Shown in pieces: positions 33,689 through 41,878 of a stretch of 64,000 nucleotides of DNA (positions are counted from its first letter, which is position 1; each line of letters begins with the position of its first letter). The notes beneath the pieces were generated by a model. That model had not been told where the DNA came from and searched no databases. It saw only the letters and a program-made list of their open reading frames with translations. The position numbers and the translations under genes were made by a program. This DNA comes from Pullulanibacillus pueri (GTDB taxonomy: Bacteria; Bacillota; Bacilli; Bacillales; Sporolactobacillaceae). The stretch spans positions 62,001-126,000 of the forward strand of contig NZ_BMFV01000003.1 in assembly GCF_014639255.1 (NCBI RefSeq), in the 5' to 3' direction.

Positions 33689-34447
33689 ATGCGGAAGCGA
33701 CGGAAAAGACACGAAGAACATGAGAATAATGACCGGTGGTTAATCACTTATTCCGATTTAATTACACTTTTGTTAGTCTTCTTTATTGTGCTGTATTCGA
33801 TGAGTGAAGTTCAAAATGATAAGTTCAATGCACTTGTTCAATCACTTCGTACGACATTTAGTGGAGATGCCGTCATGAATACATCGGATAATCCGCCCAC
33901 ATCGATTACAGAGGATATACCTAAGGCTGCTAAGGACCAGAGTAAGGCAGATGATGGTGAAGACGAGAAGAGTGATAAGGATCAATTGGACAAGTTGTAT
34001 GTGAAGCTCCAAGACTATATCAATAAGAACCACTTAGACTCATCAATAGAATTAGAGAATATTCCTCGTGGGGTCCAAATTACCTTTAAGGAAAAAATCC
34101 TTTTTGATTTGGGCAAGGCAGACATTAAAAAGCAGGCCGAAACGATTCTGCAATCCATGGGAGGAATATTAAATTCCGTCTCCAACCCTATTGCGGTAGA
34201 GGGACACACAGATAACAATCCTATTATCAATTCCTCTGAATTCCATTCAAACTGGGAATTGGCTTCTAAGCGTGCTGAAAACGTCATGCTGTTCCTCATA
34301 AATAATGATGATATAAAATCAAGTCGAATGAGGTTTACGAGTTATGGTCAGTACCAGCCTGTAGAGAAGAACGACACAGCGGAACATCAGGCCATGAATC
34401 GCCGCGTGAATATCGTTATTCTAAGAGAAACATCCGCCTCTCAATAA
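33689..34447 (+). CDS. motS: Flagellar motor stator protein, MotB/MotS type
   Basis: This 252-residue protein has one N-terminal membrane helix, WLITYSDLITLLLVFFIVLY, whose Asp23 is the conserved ion-binding residue of MotB/PomB/MotS. A charged linker (residues 75-100) leads to an OmpA-like peptidoglycan-binding domain with VEGHTDNNPI, SNWELASKRAENVM and NRRVNIVIL. The WLITYSDLITLLL segment is like sodium-coupled MotS, so the pair is named MotPS; ion choice is inference. The last codons form part of the terminator stem. Confidence 0.85.
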   Translation: MRKRRKRHEEHENNDRWLITYSDLITLLLVFFIVLYSMSEVQNDKFNALVQSLRTTFSGDAVMNTSDNPPTSITEDIPKAAKDQSKADDGEDEKSDKDQLDKLYVKLQDYINKNHLDSSIELENIPRGVQITFKEKILFDLGKADIKKQAETILQSMGGILNSVSNPIAVEGHTDNNPIINSSEFHSNWELASKRAENVMLFLINNDDIKSSRMRFTSYGQYQPVEKNDTAEHQAMNRRVNIVILRETSASQ

Positions 34448-34470
34448 ATGAGATAGCGGATGTTTTTTTT
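34430..34470 (+). terminator. Intrinsic terminator overlapping the motS stop
   Basis: ACATCCGC inside the final motS codons pairs with GCGGATGT, followed by eight T. Confidence 0.8.
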
Positions 34471-34507
34471 ATAAAAGATTAAGAAAGAATAACCCATCCC
34501 ATGGTAG

Positions 34508-34572
34508 TAAAAGAAGATCGGTAGAAAAACCTTTTTCATGGATAAGGACTTGGTGTGAGCCAAATTTTTCAA
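34508..34572. repeat. Dispersed repeat family F (F1)
   Basis: AAGAAGATCGGTAGAAAAA followed by CATGGATAAGGACTTGGTGT and GAGCCAAATTTTTC matches segments at 37.9 kb (inverted), 42.7 kb and 53.4 kb. Confidence 0.55.
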
Positions 34573-34634
34573 AAAACATACATTAATGAAAGAAGAAAGG
34601 TGTTTTGGCAAAATAGACTTTCTTTGATGAGGCT

Positions 34635-34730
34635 ACTTCGGACAAAAACGAGAGCGAGCAGCCGACCAGAGTCCGAAGACAGGGCAGCTTCGGACAGAAA
34701 CAAGAGCAAGCAGCAGATTAGAGTCCGAAG
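34635..34730. repeat. Tandem array B2, two 52-bp hairpin units
   Basis: Two units start CTTCGGACA and end AGAGTCCGAAG, exactly 52 bases apart. The arms CTTCGGAC/GTCCGAAG are perfect, unlike most units of B1, while the central sequence is unrelated to B1. The remaining bases to 35025 hold no recognised gene. Confidence 0.8.
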
Positions 34731-35025
34731 ACAAAGCCCCAGGGCTTGGAGGATCGCGAAGCTCTTTTTTGTTTTTACAAAACATGTAAAATGCTTACTT
34801 TGCTGATAAATAGAGAAAAATTTTCCTCTATATGTGGCATTCTCCTTTTAAATGGTAAAACAAACCGCTCTCGCCATAGTCAACCACTAGAGGGAAATAA
34901 TAATCAAGAGTTTTCTGTCTATTAACGCTACCGCAACATCTGTTTAACATTCCTGTAATATTTCTTAAATAATATAGTTCTCACAAGAGCATTATATATT
35001 GAATCTAAGGAGCCAGTCACAAACT

Positions 35026-35976
35026 ATGAAACTACCCGCTAAGAAACTCGTTATTTCATCCATTGTCGCTGCATCATTTGTTGTTCTTCCGCAAATCGGA
35101 GGTCATCATTCAAGTGCTAAAGCAGCCGCTATCAATACCAATCAGGTCCTTCATTATGGTGAATCTGATAGTTCAGTCAAAGCCCTCCAGGATAAGTTGC
35201 AGGACTTAAACTACTATAAAAGCACCATCGATGGTATTTATGGAAACCAGACACGATCCGCGGTACGATCCTTTCAAGGTGATAATAATCTCGCCGTCGA
35301 TGGGATTGCCGGTCCAAATACATTGGGTAAGTTATTTAGTGCCAAAGTGAGTACACAAAAGGTAAGTAATGACGTTACACTCACAACAAATTTAAAATAC
35401 GGTGATCGTGGACAAGCTGTGAAAGATTTGCAATCTACATTAAATAATTTAGGCTATCATGCAGGAACAGTTGATGGTATTTTTGGTTCAACAACATTAA
35501 ATGCAGTCAAAAGCTTTCAAAAGGCTCAAGGCTTGCAATCCGATGGCATTGTAGGGCCCAACACACGTGCTGCACTTGCTGCACCAAAAACAACATCTAC
35601 CCCTAAAAAGACGAATAGTAATGTGAATGCAATCATTGCTGATGCGAAAGCTCTTATTGGCGTACCTTATGTGTATGGAGGAACAACGACGAAGGGTTTT
35701 GATTGCAGTGGATTTACACAATATGTATTCGCAGAAAATGGCATTTCTCTTCCAAGGACAGCAGCGGCGCAATGGAATGGCGGGACAAAAGTGAATTCCC
35801 CATCTAAGGGTGATCTTGTTTTCTTTGCTACTGTAAACAACGGACCTTCTCATGTGGGCATTTATCTTGGTAATAATCAATTCATTAATGCAAGTTCCTC
35901 CCATGGCGTGACGATAAGCGATATGAACAACTCCTATTGGAAGCCACGCTACTTAGGTGCACGTTCTTACAACTAA
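35026..35976 (+). CDS. Secreted NlpC/P60 peptidoglycan endopeptidase with two PG-binding domains
   Basis: This 316-residue wall hydrolase has a Sec signal peptide (KKLVISSIVAASFVVLPQ, cleavage probably after SAKAA). Two PG_binding_1 domains follow, each with the D(G/S)IxG...AVRSFQ pattern (VKALQDKLQDLNYYKSTIDG and VKDLQSTLNNLGYHAGTVDG). A C-terminal NlpC/P60 domain carries the catalytic Cys in FDCSGFTQYVF and His in GPSHVGIYLG. It would cleave peptide cross-links in the wall. AAGGAG lies 13 bases before ATG 35026, a rather long spacing; TTG 34999 lies upstream of that site. It is monocistronic with a terminator. Confidence 0.92.
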   Translation: MKLPAKKLVISSIVAASFVVLPQIGGHHSSAKAAAINTNQVLHYGESDSSVKALQDKLQDLNYYKSTIDGIYGNQTRSAVRSFQGDNNLAVDGIAGPNTLGKLFSAKVSTQKVSNDVTLTTNLKYGDRGQAVKDLQSTLNNLGYHAGTVDGIFGSTTLNAVKSFQKAQGLQSDGIVGPNTRAALAAPKTTSTPKKTNSNVNAIIADAKALIGVPYVYGGTTTKGFDCSGFTQYVFAENGISLPRTAAAQWNGGTKVNSPSKGDLVFFATVNNGPSHVGIYLGNNQFINASSSHGVTISDMNNSYWKPRYLGARSYN

Positions 35977-35997
35977 ATTAAAAATAATCAGTGACTT

Positions 35998-36038
35998 AAA
36001 ACTGTGGAGAACCTTAAAGGCTCTTCACAGTTTTTTAT
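35998..36038 (+). terminator. Intrinsic terminator after the NlpC/P60 gene
   Basis: AAAACTGTG pairs with CACAGTTTT, with inner AG-CCTT/AGG-CT pairs and a T-tract. Confidence 0.85.
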
Positions 36039-36060
36039 TGTTTAGGAAATTATAAAGTTC

Positions 36061-36169
36061 GCGACTTGTGGATAGCTATTGAAGTAAATTGAGGAGAAAA
36101 GTTATGCACAAGCGGACTAGTGTCAACACATCTAAGCGACTTAGATGCCCATTTGTTCTCCTTGTTCTA
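36061..36169 (+). repeat. Conserved leader of array A2
   Basis: The leader shares CGACTTGTGGATA, AATTGAGG, TAGTGTCA, CACATCTAAG and ATTTGTTCTCCTTGTTCT with the leader of array A3 at 60959. TGTGGATAG (36067-36075) and TTATGCACA (36102-36110) are inverted, one-mismatch matches to the DnaA-box sequence TTATCCACA. Confidence 0.7.
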
Positions 36170-36700
36170 GAAACGGTCATCAAGCCAGCGCGGTGATACC
36201 CGTTTTCCCGATCCATTTGAAAAACGGTCATCAAGCCAGAGGTGTGGTGCCCATTTTTCCGAACTCTTTGAAAAACGGTCACCAAGCCAGCGGTGTGGTG
36301 CCCGTTTTTCCGAACTCTTTGAAAAACGGTCATCAAGCCAGAGGTGTGGTGCCCGTTTTTCCGAACTCTTTGAAAAACGGTCATCAAGCCAGAGGTGTGG
36401 TGCCCGTTTTTCCGAACTCTTTGAAAAACGGTCATCAAGCCAGAGGTGTGGTGCCCATTTTTCCGAACCCTTTGAAAAACGGTCACCAAGACAGCGGTGT
36501 GGCGCCCGTTTTTCCGAACTCTTTGAAAAACGGGCATCAAGCCAGCGGTGTGGCGCCCGTTTTTCCGAACTCTTTGAAAAACGGTCATCAAGCCAGCGGT
36601 GTGGCGCCCGTTTTTCCGAACTCTTTGAAAAACGGTCATCAAGCCAGCGGTGTGGTGACCGTTCTCCTGAACTCTTTGAAAAACGGTCACCAAGACAGCA
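36170..36700. repeat. Tandem array A2, about eleven 51-bp hairpin units
   Basis: GAAAAACGGTCATCAAGCC recurs every 51 bases (36270, 36321, 36372, 36423 and on to 36678). CCCGTTTTTC and GAAAAACGG form a hairpin across CGAACTCTTT in each unit. Both strands appear open because 51 is 3n, and would encode 17-residue repeats; lack of a ribosome site and symmetry between strands argue against coding. The stretch 36727-36948 holds only the upstream region of the next gene. Confidence 0.88.
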
Positions 36701-36948
36701 AAAGAATGAAGAACGCGAGGAGGTAACTAGACTCTGATGAAAAATTCACTTTTCTATATTATGAATTGGCGATAGCAAAGGAATGCTTTGTTTTCTAGGT
36801 CCCTTGATTTGAAGTGTTTTTAGAAAATTAGTTCGAAATAGGCTATTGGACCTATGGGGGAAGAGATTTTATGGTATACTCAAAAGGGACTTTTAGACAA
36901 ATTTATACATATTTCGTTTTTATTCTATTTAAGAGGAGGGACCGCTGA

Positions 36949-37749
36949 GTGAAACGATGGGCCATAGTGGTTTCAGTAATTATCTGTCTTGCTATTGTAT
37001 TTTTAAGCCGTTTGCATTGGAAAGATGAGATAAGAGCGACCGCACAAAAAGCCAAAGCACAATTGGCTGGTCAAACAGTTTCTACAACCAATCAAGACTC
37101 TAAACAGGAAAAAAGTGCAAGCAACGTTGATCTAAAGAAGCTTACTGTGAATCTACCAGATCACTTGCAACAGAAGGTTATTCAAGCCTATCAAGCCAAA
37201 ACAAAAGTCAAAGTTCTCATGGCGGGGGATCAGGAAGTTGAAAAATTGAGTCCGCTGTTACAAAAGAAATTGGACCAGGCCTATGGTCAAAACGTTTTTG
37301 ATATTGTACCTATCGATTTTCAAGGCCATACGTCCAAAGAAGTTTATGAAAATGGGTTGTACGATGAAATGAATGAGCAACATCCTGATGCCGTTGTCTT
37401 TACTGCTTTACTTTTTAACGATAATCGCAAGGTAGGCACAAATGATGCTGCTCATTTTCTTATAGAAATAGGGAATGACATGCAAGAGAAAAATACCGAT
37501 CTGAGTTTTATGATTGAGCCGAATAACCCTGTTACTTATTTTAAGGTCATTAATGATCGTATCGGCATTTTTAAATCGGAAGTGCAACAGAGTGACTTCA
37601 CTTACCTTGATAACAGCACTCGTTGGCCGAAGCAGGAAGATTTACCAGCGGTCTTAGATCGTGAGGGGAAATATCCTAATGATAAAGGGAATGAGCTTTG
37701 GAGTGACTATCTTACCGATGTCTTTACCGGTGGTGACATAACGCCATGA
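36949..37749 (+). CDS. Membrane-anchored SGNH-hydrolase-like protein with altered catalytic residues
   Basis: This 266-residue protein has an N-terminal signal anchor (WAIVVSVIICLAIVFLSRL), a Lys/Gln-rich linker, and a domain that follows the SGNH/GDSL layout: VKVLMAGDQE near residue 88 at the usual GDS block, a D-AVVFTALLFNDN segment at the third strand, and YPNDKGNELWSDYL at the C-terminus in the position of the DxxHPN block. In this reading the catalytic Ser is replaced by Gln and the His by Tyr, so it may be a non-catalytic binding protein. GTG 36949 has a GGAGGG site eight bases upstream. The family assignment is moderately sure. Confidence 0.6.
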   Translation: MKRWAIVVSVIICLAIVFLSRLHWKDEIRATAQKAKAQLAGQTVSTTNQDSKQEKSASNVDLKKLTVNLPDHLQQKVIQAYQAKTKVKVLMAGDQEVEKLSPLLQKKLDQAYGQNVFDIVPIDFQGHTSKEVYENGLYDEMNEQHPDAVVFTALLFNDNRKVGTNDAAHFLIEIGNDMQEKNTDLSFMIEPNNPVTYFKVINDRIGIFKSEVQQSDFTYLDNSTRWPKQEDLPAVLDREGKYPNDKGNELWSDYLTDVFTGGDITP

Positions 37750-37807
37750 AGATGAAAAAAGAGAGGGCGACATAATAGACATTTTGTCCTTGCTTAAGTG
37801 CCAGCAT

Positions 37808-37956
37808 GAAATAGTGGGCTCTCGTTGGAGTAGCCGCTATTTCATCTCGTTAGCTGAAAAAATAGTTGGAGTAGAAAATTTGGCTTCCGCCCAGTCTTGA
37901 TCAAAGAAGACAAATTTTTTCATCGATCCCTTTATTGCTTCGACGGCTTATAATTA
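37808..37956 (-). repeat. Long hairpin and dispersed repeat F2
   Basis: ATGAAATAG (37808) and CTATTTCAT form an inverted repeat with inner GG/CC pairs. From 37872 to 37956, read on the minus strand, TATAAGCCGTCGAAGCAATA and AAATTTGTCTTCTTTGATC match F4 at 53434 almost base for base. Confidence 0.6.
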
Positions 37957-37985
37957 AAAAAGGAAACCCTATTAAAGGATTTCCC
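37955..37985 (-). terminator. Intrinsic terminator of the pepP-like gene
   Basis: On the minus strand GGGAAATCC pairs with GGTTTCC and is followed by TTTTTT. Confidence 0.75.
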
Positions 37986-37994
37986 ATGAGCTTG

Positions 37995-39254
37995 TTAGTC
38001 TATGATTTTATTTTCAGCTAAAAAGGCTTCAATGTCCTCTACCGTCCGTGGTAAATCAGGTGTTAGATTTTCGTGTCCAGTATCTGTGACGAGGACATCA
38101 TCCTCAATTCTTACCCCAATTCCCTCTTCAGGAATATAGAGACCGGGTTCAACCGTGATGACCATGCCAGGTTCTAGATCTCTTTGTCGAATCGAACCGA
38201 CATCATGAGTATCGAGGCCGAGAGAATGGCTCACACCATGGAAGTAGTATTTTGAGATGTCTTCAGGCTCTTCAATTAAGCCAATCTTCATACATTCCTC
38301 AGCAAGGAGCTTGCGAGTTTGCTCTTGAAGGGCCGCAAAAGGCACACCCGGCTTAATCATATCGCTGATTTCATGCAAGGCCTTTAAAACAATATTGTAA
38401 ATCGTTTTTTGGCGTTCCGTAAATTTCCCGTTAATCGGGAAGGTGTAGGAAATATCACCATTATAATAATTCCACTGGGCACCAAGATCAAGAAGAAGCA
38501 GCTCTCCATCATTAACAATTGCATTGTTGTCTTCATAATGTAAGACTGTAGCATTTTGGCCACCAGCAGCAATCGTATGGAAGGCATGATGCTTCACACC
38601 GTTTGATTTTAGGACAAAATCAAAATAAGCCTCGAGTTCATATTCCTTCATCCCAGGTTTAGCATGTCTCATTAAATGCTTAATCCCCTCAATGGTAATG
38701 CGACCGGCCTCCTTAATTTCTGCAATCTCTTCTTCCGATTTGATGAGACGCATGTCACAAAGCGTATGGTAGGCATTATGTAGTTGGAGTGAAGGATAAC
38801 GCTGAGTCACTTCCGTTGCAAAGGCTTGAGCAGGTGTTTGTGGGGCATCCCAAGCACGTTTTTCGAGATCAAGATAAAGATTTTTATAAGGGCGTGCCAG
38901 TAATTGATTTTGTATAAAGGATTGGAAGTCCTCGAGATATTCCACCTCTTCAATACCAGAAGCATCAGTTGCTTGGTCAGCAGTCATACTTTCGCCAATC
39001 CATTTAGCCATGATGGGATCGGGCTTTTCTACAAAAAGCTGCTCTGAGAGTTTACCATTATACTTGGTAAGGACGAGAATGATTTTAGGCTCATCAATCC
39101 CTGTCAAGTAGTAGAAATTTCGATTAGGTACAAAAGGATGAAGCTGATCAGCTGAAGACTGAGGTGCTTCGCCTGCAAAGAAAACCGCAATCGACTGATC
39201 CTCAAGCGTTTTAGCAAAACGCTCACGGTTGCGTTCGAAAAATTGAGTATCCAT
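37995..39254 (-). CDS. pepP: Xaa-Pro aminopeptidase (aminopeptidase P, M24B)
   Basis: This 419-residue cytoplasmic metallopeptidase releases N-terminal residues preceding proline. An AMP_N domain (MDTQFFERNRERFAKTL at the N-terminus, PFVPNRNFYYLTGIDEP near residue 45) precedes the pita-bread catalytic domain. Metal ligands lie in LLLLDLGAQWNYYNGDISYTF (Asp pair), HGVSHSLGLDTHDVG (His), MVITVEPGLYIPEEGIGVRIEDD (two Glu). On the minus strand GAGGGAG lies nine bases before ATG 39254; ATG 39260 and a further upstream start are alternatives. It is a single-gene unit. Confidence 0.92.
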   Translation of the reverse strand: MDTQFFERNRERFAKTLEDQSIAVFFAGEAPQSSADQLHPFVPNRNFYYLTGIDEPKIILVLTKYNGKLSEQLFVEKPDPIMAKWIGESMTADQATDASGIEEVEYLEDFQSFIQNQLLARPYKNLYLDLEKRAWDAPQTPAQAFATEVTQRYPSLQLHNAYHTLCDMRLIKSEEEIAEIKEAGRITIEGIKHLMRHAKPGMKEYELEAYFDFVLKSNGVKHHAFHTIAAGGQNATVLHYEDNNAIVNDGELLLLDLGAQWNYYNGDISYTFPINGKFTERQKTIYNIVLKALHEISDMIKPGVPFAALQEQTRKLLAEECMKIGLIEEPEDISKYYFHGVSHSLGLDTHDVGSIRQRDLEPGMVITVEPGLYIPEEGIGVRIEDDVLVTDTGHENLTPDLPRTVEDIEAFLAENKIID

Positions 39255-39260
39255 AGCCAT

Positions 39261-39660
39261 AATCTCCCTCACTTTTATTTGGGTTCTGGCCCCATTATAA
39301 CACAATTTATCTTGAAGGACTGATTAATAGAAGGAGACCTGTCAAACTATTGGCAAAACTAATCAGATTTTTTTGAAGATAGTTCTTACTATGTTAAACT
39401 ATATTGGAGTCGAGCAGATGTTAAGCATTTTGAGTGTGATATGTGAAAAAAGAGTGAAGCGGTTTGGGGCTATCCTGATAAGTTCACTTGATGGCCCAAG
39501 CTCTCGGGCTCTTTTAATTGGGAAAAATGATTCGCTTATTTCACTGAAAAGGCTTTCGGTATCGTGTTTTCGATAATAGCTCAGCTCAAATTCACATCAT
39601 AAACAATGAGAGGCTTAAGACTTTTTTATGTGTCTTTAGGCTCTTATTGAGGAGGTTAAA
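39261..39660. other. Intergenic stretch with a hairpin before the permease gene
   Basis: No convincing gene is present; a short plus-strand frame at 39373 has no ribosome site or recognisable product. GAGGCTTAAGAC and GTCTTTAGGCTC (39609-39647) form an imperfect hairpin that runs into the GAGGAGG ribosome site of the permease gene, so it could affect its translation. Confidence 0.4.
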
Positions 39661-41118
39661 ATGGAGGAGAGAGCGAAGCTACAGAAGACTCTAAAGCCAC
39701 ATTGGGTTTGGGCGGTGGCCTTTGGATCTGCGATAGGATGGGGGTGTTTTGTTCAGCCGGGTTCCTGGATGGGAACAGCAGGTCCGCTTGGTGCGATTAT
39801 TGGTCTTAGTATTGGTGCACTATTCATGATTGTGATTGGCCTAAGTTACGGAACACTGGTGAAGCATTTCCCTGTTTCTGGAGGAGAATTTGCCTATGCT
39901 TATGCCAGCCTCGGTCGCACTCATGCCTACATTTGTGGTTGGTTTTTAGCCCTCGGTTATTTGTCGATTGTTGCCCTTAATGCGAGTGCATTGGCATTAA
40001 TGGTAAAGTACATTTTCCCCGGAGTTGTCCAACACCTTTTCTTATATAATGTTGCCGGTTGGCATGTCTACTTTATTGAAATCCTCATTGCTAGCGCAGC
40101 CCTAATTGTGTTTGGATGGTTGAATATCCGAGGCGGTGGTCTTTCGGGACTCTCGCAATTTATTTTTTGTATCATTTTAGTTATAGGAGTTTTATTGTTG
40201 GGGATCAGCCTTATCGTCAGTCCCGAAACGTCCTTTCATAACCTTACACCAGTTTTTAAACCAGGGACGACGGCTTTATCGGGGATTATCGCGATGGTGG
40301 CCATTGCGCCATGGGCTTTTGTCGGCTTTGATAGCATCCCTCAGGTTGCTGAAGAATTTAATTTTGCACCGGGTAAGGCACTGAAGCTGATTATCATGGC
40401 TTTAATTGCAGCAGGTCTTGTCTATTCTTTGATGATCTTTGCAACAGCAGTAGCCGCGCCTTGGCAATCCTTATCTGGCGCCAATACGATTTGGGGAACT
40501 GGTGACGGAGTAAGGAGTGTTTTAGGGAATGTAGGTTTACTTATTTTGGCAGTAGCCCTTTGTATGGGGATATTCACAGGTCTCAATGGGTTTATCGTCT
40601 CCACCAGTCGATTGTTATTTGCGATGGGAAGAGCACAGATATTACCGAAGGCCTTTGCTAAGCTTCATCCGAAATATCACACACCTTACATTGGCATTAT
40701 CTTTACTTGCGCGATGTGCTTGATTGCCCCTTGGTTCGGTCGCAATGCTTTGAACTGGATTGTGAACATGTCTTCTACGGGGGTTACTATCGCCTATTTC
40801 TATTGTTGTTTCGATGCGTACAAGTTTTTTAGATGGTCGGAAAATGGCAAAGGGACCGCTCTTGTGGCTCCAGTAAAAAAGGCATTTTCATTATTAGGTG
40901 CCATACTGAGTCTGGTCTTCTTAGGGTTACTTCTCATTCCTGGGTCACCGGCTTTTCTGGATACGCCAGCATGGATTGCTTTAGGCATCTGGATTCTCCT
41001 AGGCGCACTGTTCTATGCTGTTAAAGGTAAAGAATATAGACGCATTCCAAAAGCGCAAATGGATTACTTAATTTTAGGCGTCGAGCAACCCTCTAATGAC
41101 GATGACCGAGCATCATAA
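39661..41118 (+). CDS. APC-family amino acid permease
   Basis: This 485-residue protein has about 12 membrane segments. The APC pattern is visible in AFGSAIGWGCFVQPGSWMG near residue 20, the SGGEFAYAYASLGRTHAY segment near residue 80, and APWAFVGFDSIPQVAEEF near residue 217. It imports amino acids or amines in symport with protons; the substrate is not readable. GAGGAGG precedes ATG 39661. It stands alone and is followed by a hairpin with a T-tract. Confidence 0.88.
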   Translation: MEERAKLQKTLKPHWVWAVAFGSAIGWGCFVQPGSWMGTAGPLGAIIGLSIGALFMIVIGLSYGTLVKHFPVSGGEFAYAYASLGRTHAYICGWFLALGYLSIVALNASALALMVKYIFPGVVQHLFLYNVAGWHVYFIEILIASAALIVFGWLNIRGGGLSGLSQFIFCIILVIGVLLLGISLIVSPETSFHNLTPVFKPGTTALSGIIAMVAIAPWAFVGFDSIPQVAEEFNFAPGKALKLIIMALIAAGLVYSLMIFATAVAAPWQSLSGANTIWGTGDGVRSVLGNVGLLILAVALCMGIFTGLNGFIVSTSRLLFAMGRAQILPKAFAKLHPKYHTPYIGIIFTCAMCLIAPWFGRNALNWIVNMSSTGVTIAYFYCCFDAYKFFRWSENGKGTALVAPVKKAFSLLGAILSLVFLGLLLIPGSPAFLDTPAWIALGIWILLGALFYAVKGKEYRRIPKAQMDYLILGVEQPSNDDDRAS

Positions 41119-41129
41119 AAGAGGAATGT

Positions 41130-41168
41130 AAAAATGAGCAGAGGAGCTTTTCGCTTCTTTGCTTTTTT
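41130..41168 (+). terminator. Imperfect terminator after the APC permease gene
   Basis: GCAGAGGAGC pairs with GCTTCTTTGC using G-U pairs around a TTTTC loop, followed by TTTTTT. Confidence 0.65.
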
Positions 41169-41169
41169 G

Positions 41170-41490
41170 TATTGCTCCACTATATGGGGGCCAAACAAAC
41201 ATTTCAAAAAAAAGAGGTGGACTAATTGGGGGTGAGATAGAACGAAAAGTATTTATGAGGTTGATCTAGTCGCAGAAAAATAGCAATTTTCTTGGCAGCC
41301 GATGAAAAGATTACAAAAGCATATATTATTAATGAAAACTGAAGGATTGGTTGGAGAGGCAAAAGAACTTAAAGAAAAAGAGGAATTAAAGTTTGAATTA
41401 TTTAGAGATAGTTAAAGCATAACATAATGACTAGGATACCATTCTGAAGGAATCCTTTATTGGTAATGTAAAACGGTCATATGTTAAAAA
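41170..41490. other. Intergenic stretch with possible gene debris
   Basis: Short open fragments occur in changing frames, including one ending GEAKELKEKEELKFELF before a stop at 41415, without ribosome sites. It may be remnants of a lost gene; no product can be named. Confidence 0.25.
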
Positions 41491-41491
41491 T

Positions 41492-41522
41492 AAAAAACCT
41501 CTAATATGAATAATTAGAGGCT
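41492..41522 (-). terminator. Terminator of the small two-gene unit
   Basis: On the minus strand CCTCTAAT pairs with ATTAGAGG (loop TATTCAT region) and is followed by TTTTTT. Confidence 0.8.
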
Positions 41523-41547
41523 GTTGCTGGTACAATATATAAGTGAA

Positions 41548-41760
41548 TTAGAATTCGATGTGTGCATAATCCTCATAGTCAACAATGTGAGGTATTTGGT
41601 CTTCATACATGAGATCGCGTAAGGCTGTTATCGTAATAGAAACGTTAAAGTCTAAAACATCCTCTTCATCAGTGACAACATAAGGGACATTTTGAACAAC
41701 GTATTCGGTTGAATTAATATTCCAGACGATATCTTTTTTTACTACTCCTGGGTTGTTCAC
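41548..41760 (-). CDS. Small YgiT/MqsA-like protein lacking zinc-binding cysteines (possible antitoxin)
   Basis: This 70-residue acidic protein starts best at GTG 41760, which has an AGGGAGG site; an ATG at 41790 adds ten residues but lacks a good site. Its core, VVKKDIVWNINSTEYVVQNV then PYVVTDEEDVLDF, recalls the KK...YxVENVPVxVC segment of YgiT-type antitoxins but has no cysteine. It lies downstream of a DUF4258-like gene in the order toxin-antitoxin, yet also has its own predicted promoter, which suits an antitoxin that must be in excess. The function is inference. Confidence 0.5.
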   Translation of the reverse strand: MNNPGVVKKDIVWNINSTEYVVQNVPYVVTDEEDVLDFNVSITITALRDLMYEDQIPHIVDYEDYAHIEF

Positions 41761-41834
41761 AGTATGAACCTCCCTATTTTTTGTAATCATCTAGTCTTCA
41801 GCCCCTTTACGCTTTAGCTTTGCCTTTGAACTGT

Positions 41835-41863
41835 ATTCTATACCTTTATTTTAGCATATTCAA
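41835..41863 (-). promoter_or_regulatory. Separate promoter for the small acidic gene
   Basis: On the minus strand TTGAAT (41863-41858), a 17-base spacer and TAGAAT (41840-41835) form a sigma-A-like promoter located between the two genes. Confidence 0.5.
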
Positions 41864-41878
41864 GTGGTGTTCGTGTGG

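Noticed and set aside
34930..34960. WalR box upstream of the NlpC/P60 gene
   Set aside because: TGTTTA and TGTAAT occur here, but the spacing is 13 rather than 11 and the first half has a mismatch in a key position.
36076..36726. Two overlapping frames of about 200 codons on opposite strands
   Set aside because: Both cover array A2, start in the leader or flank without a proper ribosome site, and are mirror products of the hairpin repeat.
39373..39576. Plus-strand frame of 67 codons
   Set aside because: No ribosome site, no recognisable domain, and composition like the flanking non-coding DNA.
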